This document shows, piece by piece, positions 39,446 through 48,452 of a stretch of DNA of 64,000 nt. The stretch comes from JBMYZL01 sp965661765 (GTDB taxonomy: Bacteria; Bacteroidota; Bacteroidia; Flavobacteriales_D; Sanyastnellaceae), in the NCBI GenBank assembly GCA_965661765.1, contig CBFIFE010000004.1, positions 28,012-92,011 on the forward strand, given 5' to 3'. The stretch's first letter is position 1. Each line of letters begins with the position of its first letter. The notes under the pieces were generated by a model. The model searched no databases. It saw nothing but the letters and a program-made list of their open reading frames with translations, and had not been told where the DNA came from. The position numbers and the translations under genes are program-made.

Positions 39446-41511
39446 GGGGCGGTGCCGCGGAGCAGCGAGCGGATTTGGGCCGCCGCTTCCTCGGGGGTGT
39501 CGCAGGGCAGTTGGCAGGCGCCGTGGTGGCAGACGAAGAAGCGGGTTTGGTCTGAAAAACGCCCTTCAAACAACGGCGAATCCAAGGCCTGCTGGGCATC
39601 GTGGCCACCAAACCACACCGCCTGCGGCCACCACCCCAGCCGCCGCAGCGCCTGCCGCCCAGCCGCCACCTCCGCCGCGGTTCCCCCGACGATCCCGACC
39701 TCCACGGCGTCCCCTGCCCGCGCCGCCATGACCTCTGCCCACTGCGCGCCGCTCGGCAGCCAGTTCACCCGCTGTTGCGCGCTCGCCAGCAATGCGTCGC
39801 AACGGCGGCCGAAGTCTGGCCGGTCGAAAAGCGCGCCGAACCACCACAAGTTCATCGCCGTTTCCGAGGCGCCCGACGGCATGACCCCATCTTCGAGGTC
39901 TTGCAGGGCGGTGAACAGTTCGTTTGTGGCCGGAGGCGTCATGTACAAGCGCCCGGAGTCATCGCTGAACCGTTCGAGCAAGACCTCCAGGGCGGCACAC
40001 CCCGCTTCTGCCCACCGGGCCTCGAACGTCTCCTCGTACAACGCCCGGCAAGCGCTCACCAGCAACGCCCAGTCCTGCAAGGTCGCCTCGCCCGTCGGGA
40101 CGTCGTGGTGCACCCGCGCCAGGTTTTGGCCATCTTCGGACAACATCCGCTCCAAGAGGAACGCACCACCGGCCCGCGCGGCTGCCAAATCCGACGACCG
40201 CCCAAACGCCCGGTGAGCCGTTGCGAACCCCCGGACGGCCAGCGCGAGCCAGCCCGCAATGACCTTGTTGTCTCTCGCGGGACGAGGCCTTCGGTCGCGC
40301 CGGTTCTGCAAGTCGGACAGCTGGGCCTCCGTCGCCTCGGCGGGTGGCCCGGTTCGAACGAGGACTTGGCCAGGCAACTCGTCGTTTGTCACCCAACCCA
40401 ACCCCAAAGGGGCCGCTTCCCCTGCCGGCCAGACGTAGAAGTTCCCTTCGGCACTCGTCCCTTGCGCGTCGAGGGAGTCGGCGTCCATGGCTGCGGCGAA
40501 GGCACCCGAGGGCAAGGCCATTTCTCGAAGCATCCAATCGGCGCAGCGTTTGGCGGCTCGGGCCCACAACGACCGTTCGTCTGGGGTGCCCAGCTCGGCT
40601 TCTGCACCTGCTCCGGCCTCGGCTCCGGGGAGGCAAGCCGCTGCGAAGACCGCGAGGAGTTGGGCATTGTCGGACAACATCTTTTCAAAATGCGGAATGG
40701 TCCAGGCGGCGTCGACGGCATACCTGGCGAACCCGCCTCCGAGGTGGTCGTGGATGCCCCCGGCCTCGATGCGCGACAGCGTCAGGGCGAGGTGCGCCCG
40801 CGCCGCTGCGGGGTCGCCTGCCGAAGAAGCGGCATCCGATGCCGTGGCTTGGCGGAGGAGGTACCGCAGGGTCGGCGGCATCGGAAACTTCGGCGCGCCG
40901 CTGTGGCCGCCATGCTGGTGGTCCCAGTGTGCCGCCCAATCCGCATGCAGTTCGGAAAGCCACTTTTTGCGTTCATCGTTCGAGGCACGCGGGGCGACCG
41001 AAACGACGGACGCGGTGTGGACACCCGAGGCGAGTTGGGTTGCATAATCGAGAAACGCCTGGCGATTCTGACGCCATCCCTGCACGACCGCCCGCAAGCT
41101 CGCCACCCAGCGATCCGACGGGAAATACGTCCCGCCCCACACCGGCCGGCCATCCGGCAAACACACCACGTTCAGCGGCCAGCCCCCCTGCCGCGTCATC
41201 AATTGAACCGCGGTCATGTAAGCCGCATCGACATCCGGTCGCTCTTCCCTGTCCACCTTCACGGCCAGAAAATGCGCATTCATAAAGTCAGCAACAGCGT
41301 CGTCCTCAAACGATTCGCGCTCCATGACATGGCACCAGTGGCAAGTGCTGTACCCGATGCTCACGATCACCAGCCGGTCCTCCACCTGCGCCCGGTCCCA
41401 AACCGACTTGCCCCAAGGCAGCCAATCCACCGGATTTGTCGCATGTTGTTGCAGGTACAAGCTGGGTTCATTTGCCAGTGCATTTCTTCTTATCGTCCCG
41501 TTCTGTTGCAT
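39436..41511 (-). CDS. DUF255 thioredoxin-domain protein (YyaL/SPATA20-like)
   Basis: 691 aa from ATG at 41511; the frame is open to 42513 but that part is antisense to the next gene. Family hallmarks: 'NALANEPSLYLQQHATNPVD', the thioredoxin-like 'IGYSTCHWCHVMERESFED' (CxxC), 'NAHFLAVKVDREERPDVDAA', 'TRQGGWPLNVVCLPDGRPVW', then an (alpha/alpha)-barrel with 'APKFPMPPTLRYLLRQA', 'GGIHDHLGGGFARYAVDAAW' and 'HFEKMLSDNAQLLAVF'. Cytosolic, widely conserved; precise reaction unknown. Divergent from the DxD transferase with overlapping promoter elements. Confidence 0.92.
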   Translation of the reverse strand: MQQNGTIRRNALANEPSLYLQQHATNPVDWLPWGKSVWDRAQVEDRLVIVSIGYSTCHWCHVMERESFEDDAVADFMNAHFLAVKVDREERPDVDAAYMTAVQLMTRQGGWPLNVVCLPDGRPVWGGTYFPSDRWVASLRAVVQGWRQNRQAFLDYATQLASGVHTASVVSVAPRASNDERKKWLSELHADWAAHWDHQHGGHSGAPKFPMPPTLRYLLRQATASDAASSAGDPAAARAHLALTLSRIEAGGIHDHLGGGFARYAVDAAWTIPHFEKMLSDNAQLLAVFAAACLPGAEAGAGAEAELGTPDERSLWARAAKRCADWMLREMALPSGAFAAAMDADSLDAQGTSAEGNFYVWPAGEAAPLGLGWVTNDELPGQVLVRTGPPAEATEAQLSDLQNRRDRRPRPARDNKVIAGWLALAVRGFATAHRAFGRSSDLAAARAGGAFLLERMLSEDGQNLARVHHDVPTGEATLQDWALLVSACRALYEETFEARWAEAGCAALEVLLERFSDDSGRLYMTPPATNELFTALQDLEDGVMPSGASETAMNLWWFGALFDRPDFGRRCDALLASAQQRVNWLPSGAQWAEVMAARAGDAVEVGIVGGTAAEVAAGRQALRRLGWWPQAVWFGGHDAQQALDSPLFEGRFSDQTRFFVCHHGACQLPCDTPEEAAAQIRSLLRGTAPHT

Positions 41512-41516
41512 CTTCG

Positions 41517-41530
41517 CGAAGTTACTTTCC
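41517..41530. promoter_or_regulatory. overlapping divergent -7-like elements between DUF255 and the DxD glycosyltransferase
   Basis: CGAAGTTACTTTCC contains TAACTTCG on the minus strand (7 of 8 matches, 5 nt before the DUF255 ATG) and TACTTTCC on the plus strand (6 of 8, 5 nt before GTG 41536). The layout repeats that found before ruvC. Confidence 0.35.
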
Positions 41531-41535
41531 TCGCC

Positions 41536-42783
41536 GTGGTCAAAAACCTTCGACACAAATTGGGCCTCGTCCCTGCCGCACCGTTCACGGGGCGTTACGA
41601 CAAGCACGAAATCCCTTGGTTTTCCTGGCCTAGGAAGTGGTTTCTGCCCCGCGCATTTCCGAAAGGGGAGGAGCCGCAGGTCACGATGGTGACGACGGTT
41701 TTGGCCTCCGCTGAAGTCATCTGCCGCTGGCTTTGGGTCAACCATGCGAATACTCAAGTGCCCGCTTTTGTGCTCTTCGTGGAGAATCCGGGCGTCATTC
41801 CTGCCGTTCGTGCGTTTGCCACAGCGCATTTGCCAGATGTTGCTTTGACACTGCACCCGGCAAGTGCGGATTGGTATGCAGCTCGCGACCACCGCTACTG
41901 CGAGCAGACCCGGGCCTACCCCACCGCTCGCCAAATCGAGAACCTCCAATGGACGAAAGCCCAATCCCCCGCGGGCAGCTGGCTCATCACCCTTGACATC
42001 GATGAGGTCATCCACCTCTCGCCGGCCCTTCGCCGCCGCCACGCCGCCGCTCGCTGCCCGCTGGCCAGTTGCCTGGCCCACGAAGCCGCGGAGGTGTCCG
42101 AAGTGCGTTTTCGCATCGCCGAATTTGTTCCGCCACCTCAGGGGCTTCGTCGTGGCCATTTCCCGCCCCGCCCCACCGTGCGAACCAAGGCCAGGGTGGG
42201 CTGGGAGCCGCGCCGCATGTGCCGCTTCCACCACTGGCGGTACATCATGCACACCTTCTCCGACGTGGAGCCCCTTCGCTGGCGCACCCAGCTGTATCAC
42301 CGCCTCGCCGGCCGCCACAGCGACATCCTCGAAGGCCGGTTTCTGCGCGGACACACCTCTTCGAAGGCCGCCTTTCGCGCAGAGATGTTTGCAGAAGTGA
42401 ACATGCACGGCGGCATTCAATGGTGGCTTCCGGATGCAGATCGCGAGCATTATCCTGTGCGGTTGAGCGATGAGGTTTGGCTCGTGCATTTCGACATCTT
42501 CAACGTGGATCAACTCGCGTCAAAGACTGCGCACATTCAAGAAGTGCTCGCCCGAGGGGACACCCGTTCGCCGGGCCGAGAGGCCACCTTGCGGGGCTTG
42601 GATGCGTGGGTCAATTCAGGCCAAATCTCCCTCGAGGCGTTCTTCCAGCGCTACATCAGCATGCACCCCTGGGCCGAGCGCATCGCTCGCCGCTTGGGCA
42701 TGGTCCGCACGCTCGATCTTTCGGCAGCGGTGAACAGCACACCGGATTTGCCGGCGGAAGACGATGTGAGCTACGGAAATTGA
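41536..42783 (+). CDS. glycosyltransferase family 2-type with LDIDE motif (Glyco_tranf_2_4-like)
   Basis: 415 aa from GTG at 41536, chosen because no ATG precedes the conserved core and a -7-like element ends 5 nt upstream. Core features: 'VTMVTTVLASAEVICRWLWV', 'ARQIENLQWTKAQSPAGSW', the DxD strand 'LITLDIDEVIHLSPALRRR', then 'SEVRFRIAEFVPP' and a His-rich acceptor segment 'MCRFHHWRYIMHTFSD'. GT-A fold; similar proteins act on surface polysaccharide or protein glycans. Not in an obvious operon; followed by an unrelated small secreted protein. Confidence 0.75.
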   Translation: MVKNLRHKLGLVPAAPFTGRYDKHEIPWFSWPRKWFLPRAFPKGEEPQVTMVTTVLASAEVICRWLWVNHANTQVPAFVLFVENPGVIPAVRAFATAHLPDVALTLHPASADWYAARDHRYCEQTRAYPTARQIENLQWTKAQSPAGSWLITLDIDEVIHLSPALRRRHAAARCPLASCLAHEAAEVSEVRFRIAEFVPPPQGLRRGHFPPRPTVRTKARVGWEPRRMCRFHHWRYIMHTFSDVEPLRWRTQLYHRLAGRHSDILEGRFLRGHTSSKAAFRAEMFAEVNMHGGIQWWLPDADREHYPVRLSDEVWLVHFDIFNVDQLASKTAHIQEVLARGDTRSPGREATLRGLDAWVNSGQISLEAFFQRYISMHPWAERIARRLGMVRTLDLSAAVNSTPDLPAEDDVSYGN

Positions 42784-42876
42784 CATCGGCGAAAGATTGG
42801 GATGATCATGCCGTGCAACCTTTCGGGGTTTTGTTGCATCTTTCGCCCCGAAACCAATTCTCAACCCTTGCGAAAC

Positions 42877-43269
42877 ATGAAAAGCAAACTGACCTACGCC
42901 TTCGCGGCGCTCGCCCTGGTGGGTGTGTTCTTGACCTCGAATTTGGCCTTCAACGCCCCTGTGGCAGAAAAGGAATACATGACCATGACGGTCATCGAGT
43001 CCATCATCCCTGCGGGCATCGGTCGCAGCCGGATCCTCATCGACCAAGACGGTGAAATGGAGGAGTTGAAAATCAACAACTTTTACAGCGCGGTCGGCAT
43101 CAACTTGGGCAACATTTACGACAACGACGTGATGGTGAATGCGAAGATCAACGAGTATGCGAACCAGGGCTGGGTGCTCGACTTCGTGAACACCGGGGTT
43201 CAGTCGCCGACGGATGGTGGCAAGAGCGGCATTTACTGCACGCGCTACATCTTCAGCCGTTCGAACTGA
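42877..43269 (+). CDS. conserved secreted protein of unknown function
   Basis: 130 aa from ATG at 42877; an upstream start at 42802 is rejected since it precedes the signal peptide. Signal 'KSKLTYAFAALALVGVFLT', then 'EYMTMTVIESIIPAGIGRS', 'EELKINNFYSAVGINLGNIY', 'EYANQGWVLDFVNTGVQS' and 'IYCTRYIFSR'. The shape, a short mature domain with a final 'xYxFxR' strand, is familiar from Bacteroidetes hypothetical proteins, but I know no function. Followed by a strong terminator. Confidence 0.7.
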   Translation: MKSKLTYAFAALALVGVFLTSNLAFNAPVAEKEYMTMTVIESIIPAGIGRSRILIDQDGEMEELKINNFYSAVGINLGNIYDNDVMVNAKINEYANQGWVLDFVNTGVQSPTDGGKSGIYCTRYIFSRSN

Positions 43270-43291
43270 GGACATCTTCCTCAACAATGAA

Positions 43292-43340
43292 ACGGGCGGG
43301 TTGGTGGTTTTTGACGAGACACCGGCCGGCCCGTTTTTTT
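43292..43340 (+). terminator. intrinsic terminator between the small secreted protein and glyA
   Basis: Arm ACGGGCGGGTTGGTG (43292-43306) pairs with CACCGGCCGGCCCGT (43320-43334) with one mismatch and two G-T pairs, then seven T. It lies directly upstream of the glyA -7 element. Confidence 0.8.
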
Positions 43341-43355
43341 GTGCCCGGTAGGCGC

Positions 43356-43363
43356 TAATTTTG
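43356..43363 (+). promoter_or_regulatory. -7 promoter element (TAATTTTG) for glyA
   Basis: Perfect TAnnTTTG, then GCCC and the ATG at 43368. Same 4-nt spacing as at fahA, fcl and the small CxxC gene; predicts a leaderless glyA mRNA. Confidence 0.6.
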
Positions 43364-43367
43364 GCCC

Positions 43368-44636
43368 ATGCGAGACGAACAGATTCAAGCGCTGATTGAG
43401 CGCGAAACCAAGCGCCAGTTGGAAGGTGTGGAACTCATTGCATCAGAGAATTACGCCAGCGACGACGTCATGGCGGCGCAAGGCAGCGTGCTCACAAACA
43501 AATATGCCGAAGGCCTCCCGAACAAAAGGTACTACGGCGGATGCGAGGTCGTCGATGCCGTGGAACAGCTGGCCATCGACCGCTTGAAGGTCCTCTTCGG
43601 CGCCGCGTGGGCAAACGTCCAGCCCCACTCTGGCGCCTCGGCGAATGCCGCAGTCATGCTCGCTGTTTTGAAGCCCGGCGATGCGATTTTGGGGTTTGAT
43701 TTGGCCCACGGCGGGCACCTCACCCACGGCTCCCCCGTCAACTACTCCGGGAAATTGTACAGGCCACATTTTTATGGTGTGGAGGAGGAGACGGGCACCA
43801 TCGACATGGACAAAGTCGCCGCGAAGGCGCAAGAAGTCCGGCCACGCCTGATCATTTGTGGCGCATCGGCGTACAGTCGGGATTGGGACTACGTCCGTTT
43901 TCGCGCCATCGCCGACGAGGTCGGGGCTTTGTTGCTCGCCGACATCTCGCACCCCGCCGGTCTCATCGCCGCCGGTCACCTGAACGACCCATTGCCCCAT
44001 TGCCACATCGTGACCTCCACGACGCACAAGACCCTCCGGGGACCGCGTGGCGGCATCATCATGATGGGCAACGACTTTGAGAACCCTTGGGGCCTGAAAA
44101 CCCCGAAAGGCGTCACCCGCAGAATGTCCTCCTTGCTCGACAGCGCCGTTTTCCCGGGCATGCAAGGCGGTCCGCTGGAGCACGTCATTGCCGCGAAGGC
44201 CGTGGCGTTTGGCGAAGACCTCCAGCCGTCCTTCAAGGCCTACACCGAGCAAGTCATCAAGAATGCCCAGGCCATGGCCGCTGCCTTTGTGGACCGCGGC
44301 TACCACCTGATCAGCGGTGGAACCGACAACCACTTGATGCTTTTGGACCTGCGCAACAAGAATGTCACGGGCAAGCAAGCAGATGCCGCCTTGGGCCGCG
44401 CCCACATCACCGTCAACAAGAACATGGTGCCTTTTGACACGCAGTCGCCATTTGTCACAAGCGGGATTCGGGTGGGCACGCCGGCTGTCACCACACGGGG
44501 CATGGTGGAAGCGGACATGGACCAAATCGTGGACTGGATCGACGCCGTCATCGCCGCCCCAGAAGATGAGGCGGTCATCGGTCGCGTGGCCGAGGCTGTT
44601 CGCCTGCGGATGCGCGGGCTTCCCCTGTTTGCCTAA
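43368..44636 (+). CDS. glyA: serine hydroxymethyltransferase
   Basis: 422 aa PLP enzyme interconverting serine and glycine while producing methylene-tetrahydrofolate, which ThyA in this window consumes. Motifs: 'LEGVELIASENYASDDVMAA', 'NKYAEGLPNKRYYGGCEVVD', 'NVQPHSGASANAAVMLAVL', 'LADISHPAGLIAAGHLNDP', PLP-lysine 'STTHKTLRGPRGGIIMM' and 'FVTSGIRVGTPAVTTRGM'. Normal length. Monocistronic between a terminator and a convergent gene whose stop it overlaps by 3 nt. Confidence 0.97.
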   Translation: MRDEQIQALIERETKRQLEGVELIASENYASDDVMAAQGSVLTNKYAEGLPNKRYYGGCEVVDAVEQLAIDRLKVLFGAAWANVQPHSGASANAAVMLAVLKPGDAILGFDLAHGGHLTHGSPVNYSGKLYRPHFYGVEEETGTIDMDKVAAKAQEVRPRLIICGASAYSRDWDYVRFRAIADEVGALLLADISHPAGLIAAGHLNDPLPHCHIVTSTTHKTLRGPRGGIIMMGNDFENPWGLKTPKGVTRRMSSLLDSAVFPGMQGGPLEHVIAAKAVAFGEDLQPSFKAYTEQVIKNAQAMAAAFVDRGYHLISGGTDNHLMLLDLRNKNVTGKQADAALGRAHITVNKNMVPFDTQSPFVTSGIRVGTPAVTTRGMVEADMDQIVDWIDAVIAAPEDEAVIGRVAEAVRLRMRGLPLFA

Positions 44637-45991
44637 CCCATCCCTCTCGTTCTGGCCATCGCACCGACCAACCACCGTTCGGTCGTTTCGTCTGGCATCA
44701 TCGGACTGCCCACCCAAATCTCGGTCAATCGTTGACTGAGGAACATCAGGCTCGTGCTGGGCGTGGGACAGTCCTGCAATTCCATGCGCAATTCGAGATC
44801 GGCGAAGTATTGCCGAACGGGGGCGGCGGCGGCCAGCGAATCGAAGTCGGGCCCAGCCTCCGGCCGGGCGAACCACATCTCCTGGCCAGCGGGCTCGGTG
44901 CAATGGAAGGCCATGTGGGAGATGTCCTCGGCAAAGCTGGACCACTCCGGTTCGTCCATGGAAAGAAAGGCCACAGGCGTTTGGGGCAGCAGGGAGGGGG
45001 CAGCTTGGAACAAGGATTTGGCCTGAAGGAATGCCCCGCTGGTGGCGGTTGTCACATGGAATTTTGACCTTCGAAAAATTGAGGCCAAAACCGGCTGCAA
45101 CCCCCGCCATTTCTGCGGAAGCAACACGAGGTCACAGGCCACGACTTTTTTTGCCTGGGCCAGCAAACGCAGGATTTCCAATGGGCTCTGACGATTGCCG
45201 AAGGCCAACACTGTCGTCGCATCGCGTCGCTCAGGCCGCACGCTGAGCGCGCTGTTTTCGCTTGTGTACCGCACGGAAGGCCGGGTGTCGTTGAGCAAGG
45301 CTTTACCGTCGGCACGGATGGCCCGCACTTGCAGACCCCCGCGCTTCGCGGACCACCCGACGAGTCGTTCCACCGCGTGGGGGAGTTGCCCGTCCAAAGC
45401 CAGGGGCTCGGGTTCAAAACGGTCAGGGGCCAAATCCAACCCCAAGATCCCATCAAGCGCCGCGCGCCGCACGGCAAACATCGAACCCGCGGGGAAGAGC
45501 CAGCCGTCGAAGCGGGACTCGCCTGTCAAACGCTCCAGCCAGCGTCGGTTCCAGTCGGCCTGCAGCCCCACCGGGAGCAGGTGGCCCTCGGCGACCAGAA
45601 CACCAAGGCCGGGTTCTCGTTCAAAATGTTGTTGCACGCGCCGCACAGCCTCGGGCGAACCGGCCAACGGGCGAACCAAGTCATTTTTCCATTCGCGGGC
45701 GTCGAGGCGGTGGGCCGAGTGTTTTGTGTGAAGCTTGATGATGACCGTCTCAGGGGCCATCGGCCGGTGATGCAGCACATGCAAGAAGGGGAGCCAATCC
45801 CGACCGCGGTTGGGGCATTCGAACACTTCGACATCTGGCCTTTCCGCTCGAACCGCCGCCCCGATGCCCCGCCCGACCGGGCAGGTCACCACCACCGGCG
45901 TTCCCACGAGCGCTGGCGCCCACTCGCGCCAAACCTCCAGGTAAAACACATGGATGACCGCAATGACGGGAGGCGTGGCAGTGCCCATCAT
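44633..45991 (-). CDS. RgpF-like (rhamnan synthesis F) glycan protein
   Basis: 452 aa. N-terminal half is RgpF-like: 'PVIAVIHVFYLEVWREWAPA', 'VEVFECPNRGRDWLPFLHVL', 'VIIKLHTKHSAHRLDAREWK' and 'NDLVRPLAGSPEAVRRVQQ', then 'DGWLFPAGSMFAVRRAALDG', 'FEPEPLALDGQLPHAVERL'. RgpF-type proteins act in rhamnose-containing polysaccharide assembly. The C-terminal ~200 residues have no match I recognise. It overlaps the stop of rel by 4 nt, so it is cotranscribed with rel, a surprising partner, and its own stop (TAG) shares CTAA with glyA. Confidence 0.8.
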   Translation of the reverse strand: MMGTATPPVIAVIHVFYLEVWREWAPALVGTPVVVTCPVGRGIGAAVRAERPDVEVFECPNRGRDWLPFLHVLHHRPMAPETVIIKLHTKHSAHRLDAREWKNDLVRPLAGSPEAVRRVQQHFEREPGLGVLVAEGHLLPVGLQADWNRRWLERLTGESRFDGWLFPAGSMFAVRRAALDGILGLDLAPDRFEPEPLALDGQLPHAVERLVGWSAKRGGLQVRAIRADGKALLNDTRPSVRYTSENSALSVRPERRDATTVLAFGNRQSPLEILRLLAQAKKVVACDLVLLPQKWRGLQPVLASIFRRSKFHVTTATSGAFLQAKSLFQAAPSLLPQTPVAFLSMDEPEWSSFAEDISHMAFHCTEPAGQEMWFARPEAGPDFDSLAAAAPVRQYFADLELRMELQDCPTPSTSLMFLSQRLTEIWVGSPMMPDETTERWLVGAMARTRGMG

Positions 45992-48216
45992 TCCCGGTCG
46001 ACGGTCCAGACGCCTTGGACGTTGAGGAGTTTGGTCTGAAGCTGACCCAAATGCCGCGTGTCATCCACCAAAACCCGCACCCGGCCCTCGAACGTTCCAT
46101 CTTTCGATTCAAAGCTGATTGCCCGCATGTTGACGTGCATGTCATCCGAGATCACCTTCGTCACGGCGTTCACCAGTCCCACATCGTCGATGCCCGTGAA
46201 GATGAGCGACACCTCAAACTGCGCAGCGGCCTTGCTTGCCCATTGCGCCTTCATGACGCGGTACGCGTATTTCGACAAGAGGTTCGTGGCGTTCGGGCAA
46301 TTGCGGCGGTGGACCTTGATGCCCCCGCTTACGGTCACAAAACCGAACACCTCGTCGCCAGGAATCGGGTTGCAGCACGTGGCCAGGCCGTAGTCGATTT
46401 TTTGCATGCCCTCGCCGATGAGCAGCGTGTCCCCCTTTTCCGGTGGCGCTGCCACTGGCGTTTCTTTCGGACTCACCGCCACGTCCGTCGGCGGCGCCTC
46501 CCGCACCCACAGCAGCCGGCCCTTGTCCGCCCGGAACTCCGGCAAAGCCTCCAAATCCAGCCGCTCCGTCGCGATCCGGTAATACAATTCGTGGGGGCTG
46601 TCCTGCTTCAAGCGCCGGGTCATCGCCTCGATGTTCGCCGAGATGAAGTCCAGCCCCTGCCGCCGCATCCACTTCCGCAGCACCTCCTTTCCGTCCGCCG
46701 CGATCACCCGTTCCTCCTCGCGCAACGCGTGGCGGATCTTGGCCCGAGCGCTCGCTGTGGTCACGAAGCTCAGCCAATCCTCCTTGGGGTGTTGTTTTTT
46801 GGAGGTGAGGATTTCGATTTGGTCCCCGCTCGACAGCGCATGCGACAGCGGCACCAAGCGGTGGTTCACCTTCCCGCCGATGCACCGCGATCCCACCTGC
46901 GTGTGCACGCGGTAGGCAAAATCGAGGGTCGTCGCCCCCTTCGGCAGCGTGAACAAATCGCCCTTCGGGGTGAAAACGTAGATCTCGTCGTTGTACAGGT
47001 TGAGCTTGAATTCGTCGATGAACTTCAAGGCGTTCTCCTCGTCGGATTCGAGGATGTCCCGGATTTGGTTCAACCAATTGTCCAAATTCTGCTCGCCCGC
47101 CACCTGCGTCCCGGGGTTCGTTTCCTTGTAACGCCAGTGCGCCGCGAGCCCCTTCTCGGCGACTTCGTCCATGCGGCGGGACCGGATTTGGACTTCCACC
47201 CACTTCCCCGACGGCGACATCACCGTCGTGTGCAGGGACTCATAGCCATTCGCCTTCGGCAGCGAAATCCAATCGCGCAGCCGGTCCGGGTTGGGCTGGT
47301 AAAAATCCGTGACAATGCTGTACGTCCGCCAGGCATCGGCCTTCTCCTGCGCCACCGGCGTCTCCAAAATGATCCGCACGGCGAACACATCGTACACCTG
47401 TTCGAAGCTCACGCGCTGCTTCTGCATCTTCTTCCAGATGCTGAAGACGCTTTTCGTCCGGCCCTTCATTTCGTATGCCAGGCCTGCTGCATCGAGCGCT
47501 CGCCGGATGGGCAGCGTGAACGCATTGATGAACCGCGTCCGCACGGCCTTGGTCTTTCGCAACTTTCCTTCAATCTCTGCGTAAGCCTCTGGTTCTTTGT
47601 ATTTTAAGGCCAAATCTTCCAGCTCGGTCTTGATGCTGTACAGCCCCAGCCGATGCGCCAGCGGCGCGTACATGAACAACGTCTCACTGGCGATCTTCTG
47701 CTGCTTGTCCGGTCGCATGAAGTCCAACGTCCGCATGTTGTCCAGCCGATCGGCGCATTTGATCAAAATCACCCGCACATCGTCGCTCAGCGTCAAGAGC
47801 ATCTTCCGAAAATTCTCCGCTTGCGCGCTCGTCCCCGGCTCAAACACCCCGCTCATCTTCGTCAACCCATCGACAATCTCCCGCTCCTGCTTCCCAAACA
47901 GCTGCTCCACATCCTCCAACGTCATGTACGTGTCCTCCACGGTGTCGTGCAGCAGCGCGCACACAATCGACGTCGTGTCCAACCCCATCTCCTCAGCCAC
48001 CACCCGCGCCACACTGATCGGGTGGTAGATGTATGGCTCCCCGCTCTTGCGGCGCATGTCCTTGTGGGCATCGAGGGCGATGTCGAAGGCCTTTCGAATT
48101 TTCCGCCGGCTCGCCCGGTCTTTGCTGTGCACAGCCGCGCGCAGCAATCCCCGGTACCTCCGGAGGATTTCTTGTTTCTCGGCTTCGAGCTGCTCGTCGG
48201 TCAGGGTGATGCTCAT
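45988..48216 (-). CDS. rel: bifunctional (p)ppGpp synthetase/hydrolase (RelA/SpoT family)
   Basis: 742 aa. HD hydrolase domain with 'GEPYIYHPISVARVVAEE', 'ALLHDTVEDTYMTLEDVE' and 'ILIKCADRLDNMRTLDFM', all metal-binding residues intact. Synthetase domain with 'GRTKSVFSIWKKMQKQRVSF', 'YDVFAVRIILETPVAQEK' and 'NGYESLHTTVMSPSGKWVEV'. TGS 'EIYVFTPKGDLFTLPKGATT', zinc-finger-like 'CCNPIPGDEVFGFVTV' with 'VHRRNCPNA', and C-terminal ACT. Complete stringent-response enzyme, cytoplasmic. Promoter element 16 nt upstream with a repeat array abutting it. Confidence 0.95.
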   Translation of the reverse strand: MSITLTDEQLEAEKQEILRRYRGLLRAAVHSKDRASRRKIRKAFDIALDAHKDMRRKSGEPYIYHPISVARVVAEEMGLDTTSIVCALLHDTVEDTYMTLEDVEQLFGKQEREIVDGLTKMSGVFEPGTSAQAENFRKMLLTLSDDVRVILIKCADRLDNMRTLDFMRPDKQQKIASETLFMYAPLAHRLGLYSIKTELEDLALKYKEPEAYAEIEGKLRKTKAVRTRFINAFTLPIRRALDAAGLAYEMKGRTKSVFSIWKKMQKQRVSFEQVYDVFAVRIILETPVAQEKADAWRTYSIVTDFYQPNPDRLRDWISLPKANGYESLHTTVMSPSGKWVEVQIRSRRMDEVAEKGLAAHWRYKETNPGTQVAGEQNLDNWLNQIRDILESDEENALKFIDEFKLNLYNDEIYVFTPKGDLFTLPKGATTLDFAYRVHTQVGSRCIGGKVNHRLVPLSHALSSGDQIEILTSKKQHPKEDWLSFVTTASARAKIRHALREEERVIAADGKEVLRKWMRRQGLDFISANIEAMTRRLKQDSPHELYYRIATERLDLEALPEFRADKGRLLWVREAPPTDVAVSPKETPVAAPPEKGDTLLIGEGMQKIDYGLATCCNPIPGDEVFGFVTVSGGIKVHRRNCPNATNLLSKYAYRVMKAQWASKAAAQFEVSLIFTGIDDVGLVNAVTKVISDDMHVNMRAISFESKDGTFEGRVRVLVDDTRHLGQLQTKLLNVQGVWTVDRE

Positions 48217-48232
48217 GGTTTGGCTCTCTCCC

Positions 48233-48240
48233 CAAATTTA
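48233..48240 (-). promoter_or_regulatory. -7 promoter element (TAAATTTG) for rel
   Basis: Perfect TAnnTTTG on the minus strand, 16 nt before the ATG. Repeat locus 4 begins immediately upstream. Confidence 0.5.
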
Positions 48241-48304
48241 CGTGGAACGAGGGGAAACCAAGAAACCAAGGAGACTAGGGTGACTAAGGAAACGAGGGAG
48301 GGAG
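48241..48304. repeat. degenerate repeat array, AGGGTGACT orientation (locus 4, arm a)
   Basis: About six degraded units (GGAAACCAA, GAAACCAAG, GAGACTAGG, GTGACTAAG). Inverted partner at 48391-48440. The divergent rel/fahA spacer (48217-48452) thus has a -7 element and an array at each end, with ~85 nt of featureless sequence between. Confidence 0.75.
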
Positions 48305-48390
48305 GGGAACGGATATCGGCCAGAGACCTGACATGACGGGACGAAGGCGCTGCGCGGCAACCGCATTCCCACTCGCGGCGATTGCAACGC

Positions 48391-48440
48391 TCCCTGGTCA
48401 TCCTGGTCCCCCTGGTCCCCCTGGTTACCGGGTTTCCTCG
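48391..48440. repeat. 9-bp repeat array CCCTGGTCA (locus 4, arm b)
   Basis: Five units, CCCTGGTCA, TCCTGGTCC, CCCTGGTCC, CCCTGGTTA, ending at the fahA -7 element. Confidence 0.8.
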
Positions 48441-48448
48441 TAATTTTG
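48441..48448 (+). promoter_or_regulatory. -7 promoter element (TAATTTTG) for fahA
   Basis: Perfect TAnnTTTG with 4 nt (CCGC) to the ATG at 48453. The array of locus 4 lies directly upstream. Confidence 0.6.
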
Positions 48449-48452
48449 CCGC

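Noticed and set aside
39601..42783. 1060-codon plus-strand ORF antisense to the DUF255 gene
   Set aside because: The family match begins only at 41536. The upstream part is a GC-rich shadow frame of DUF255.
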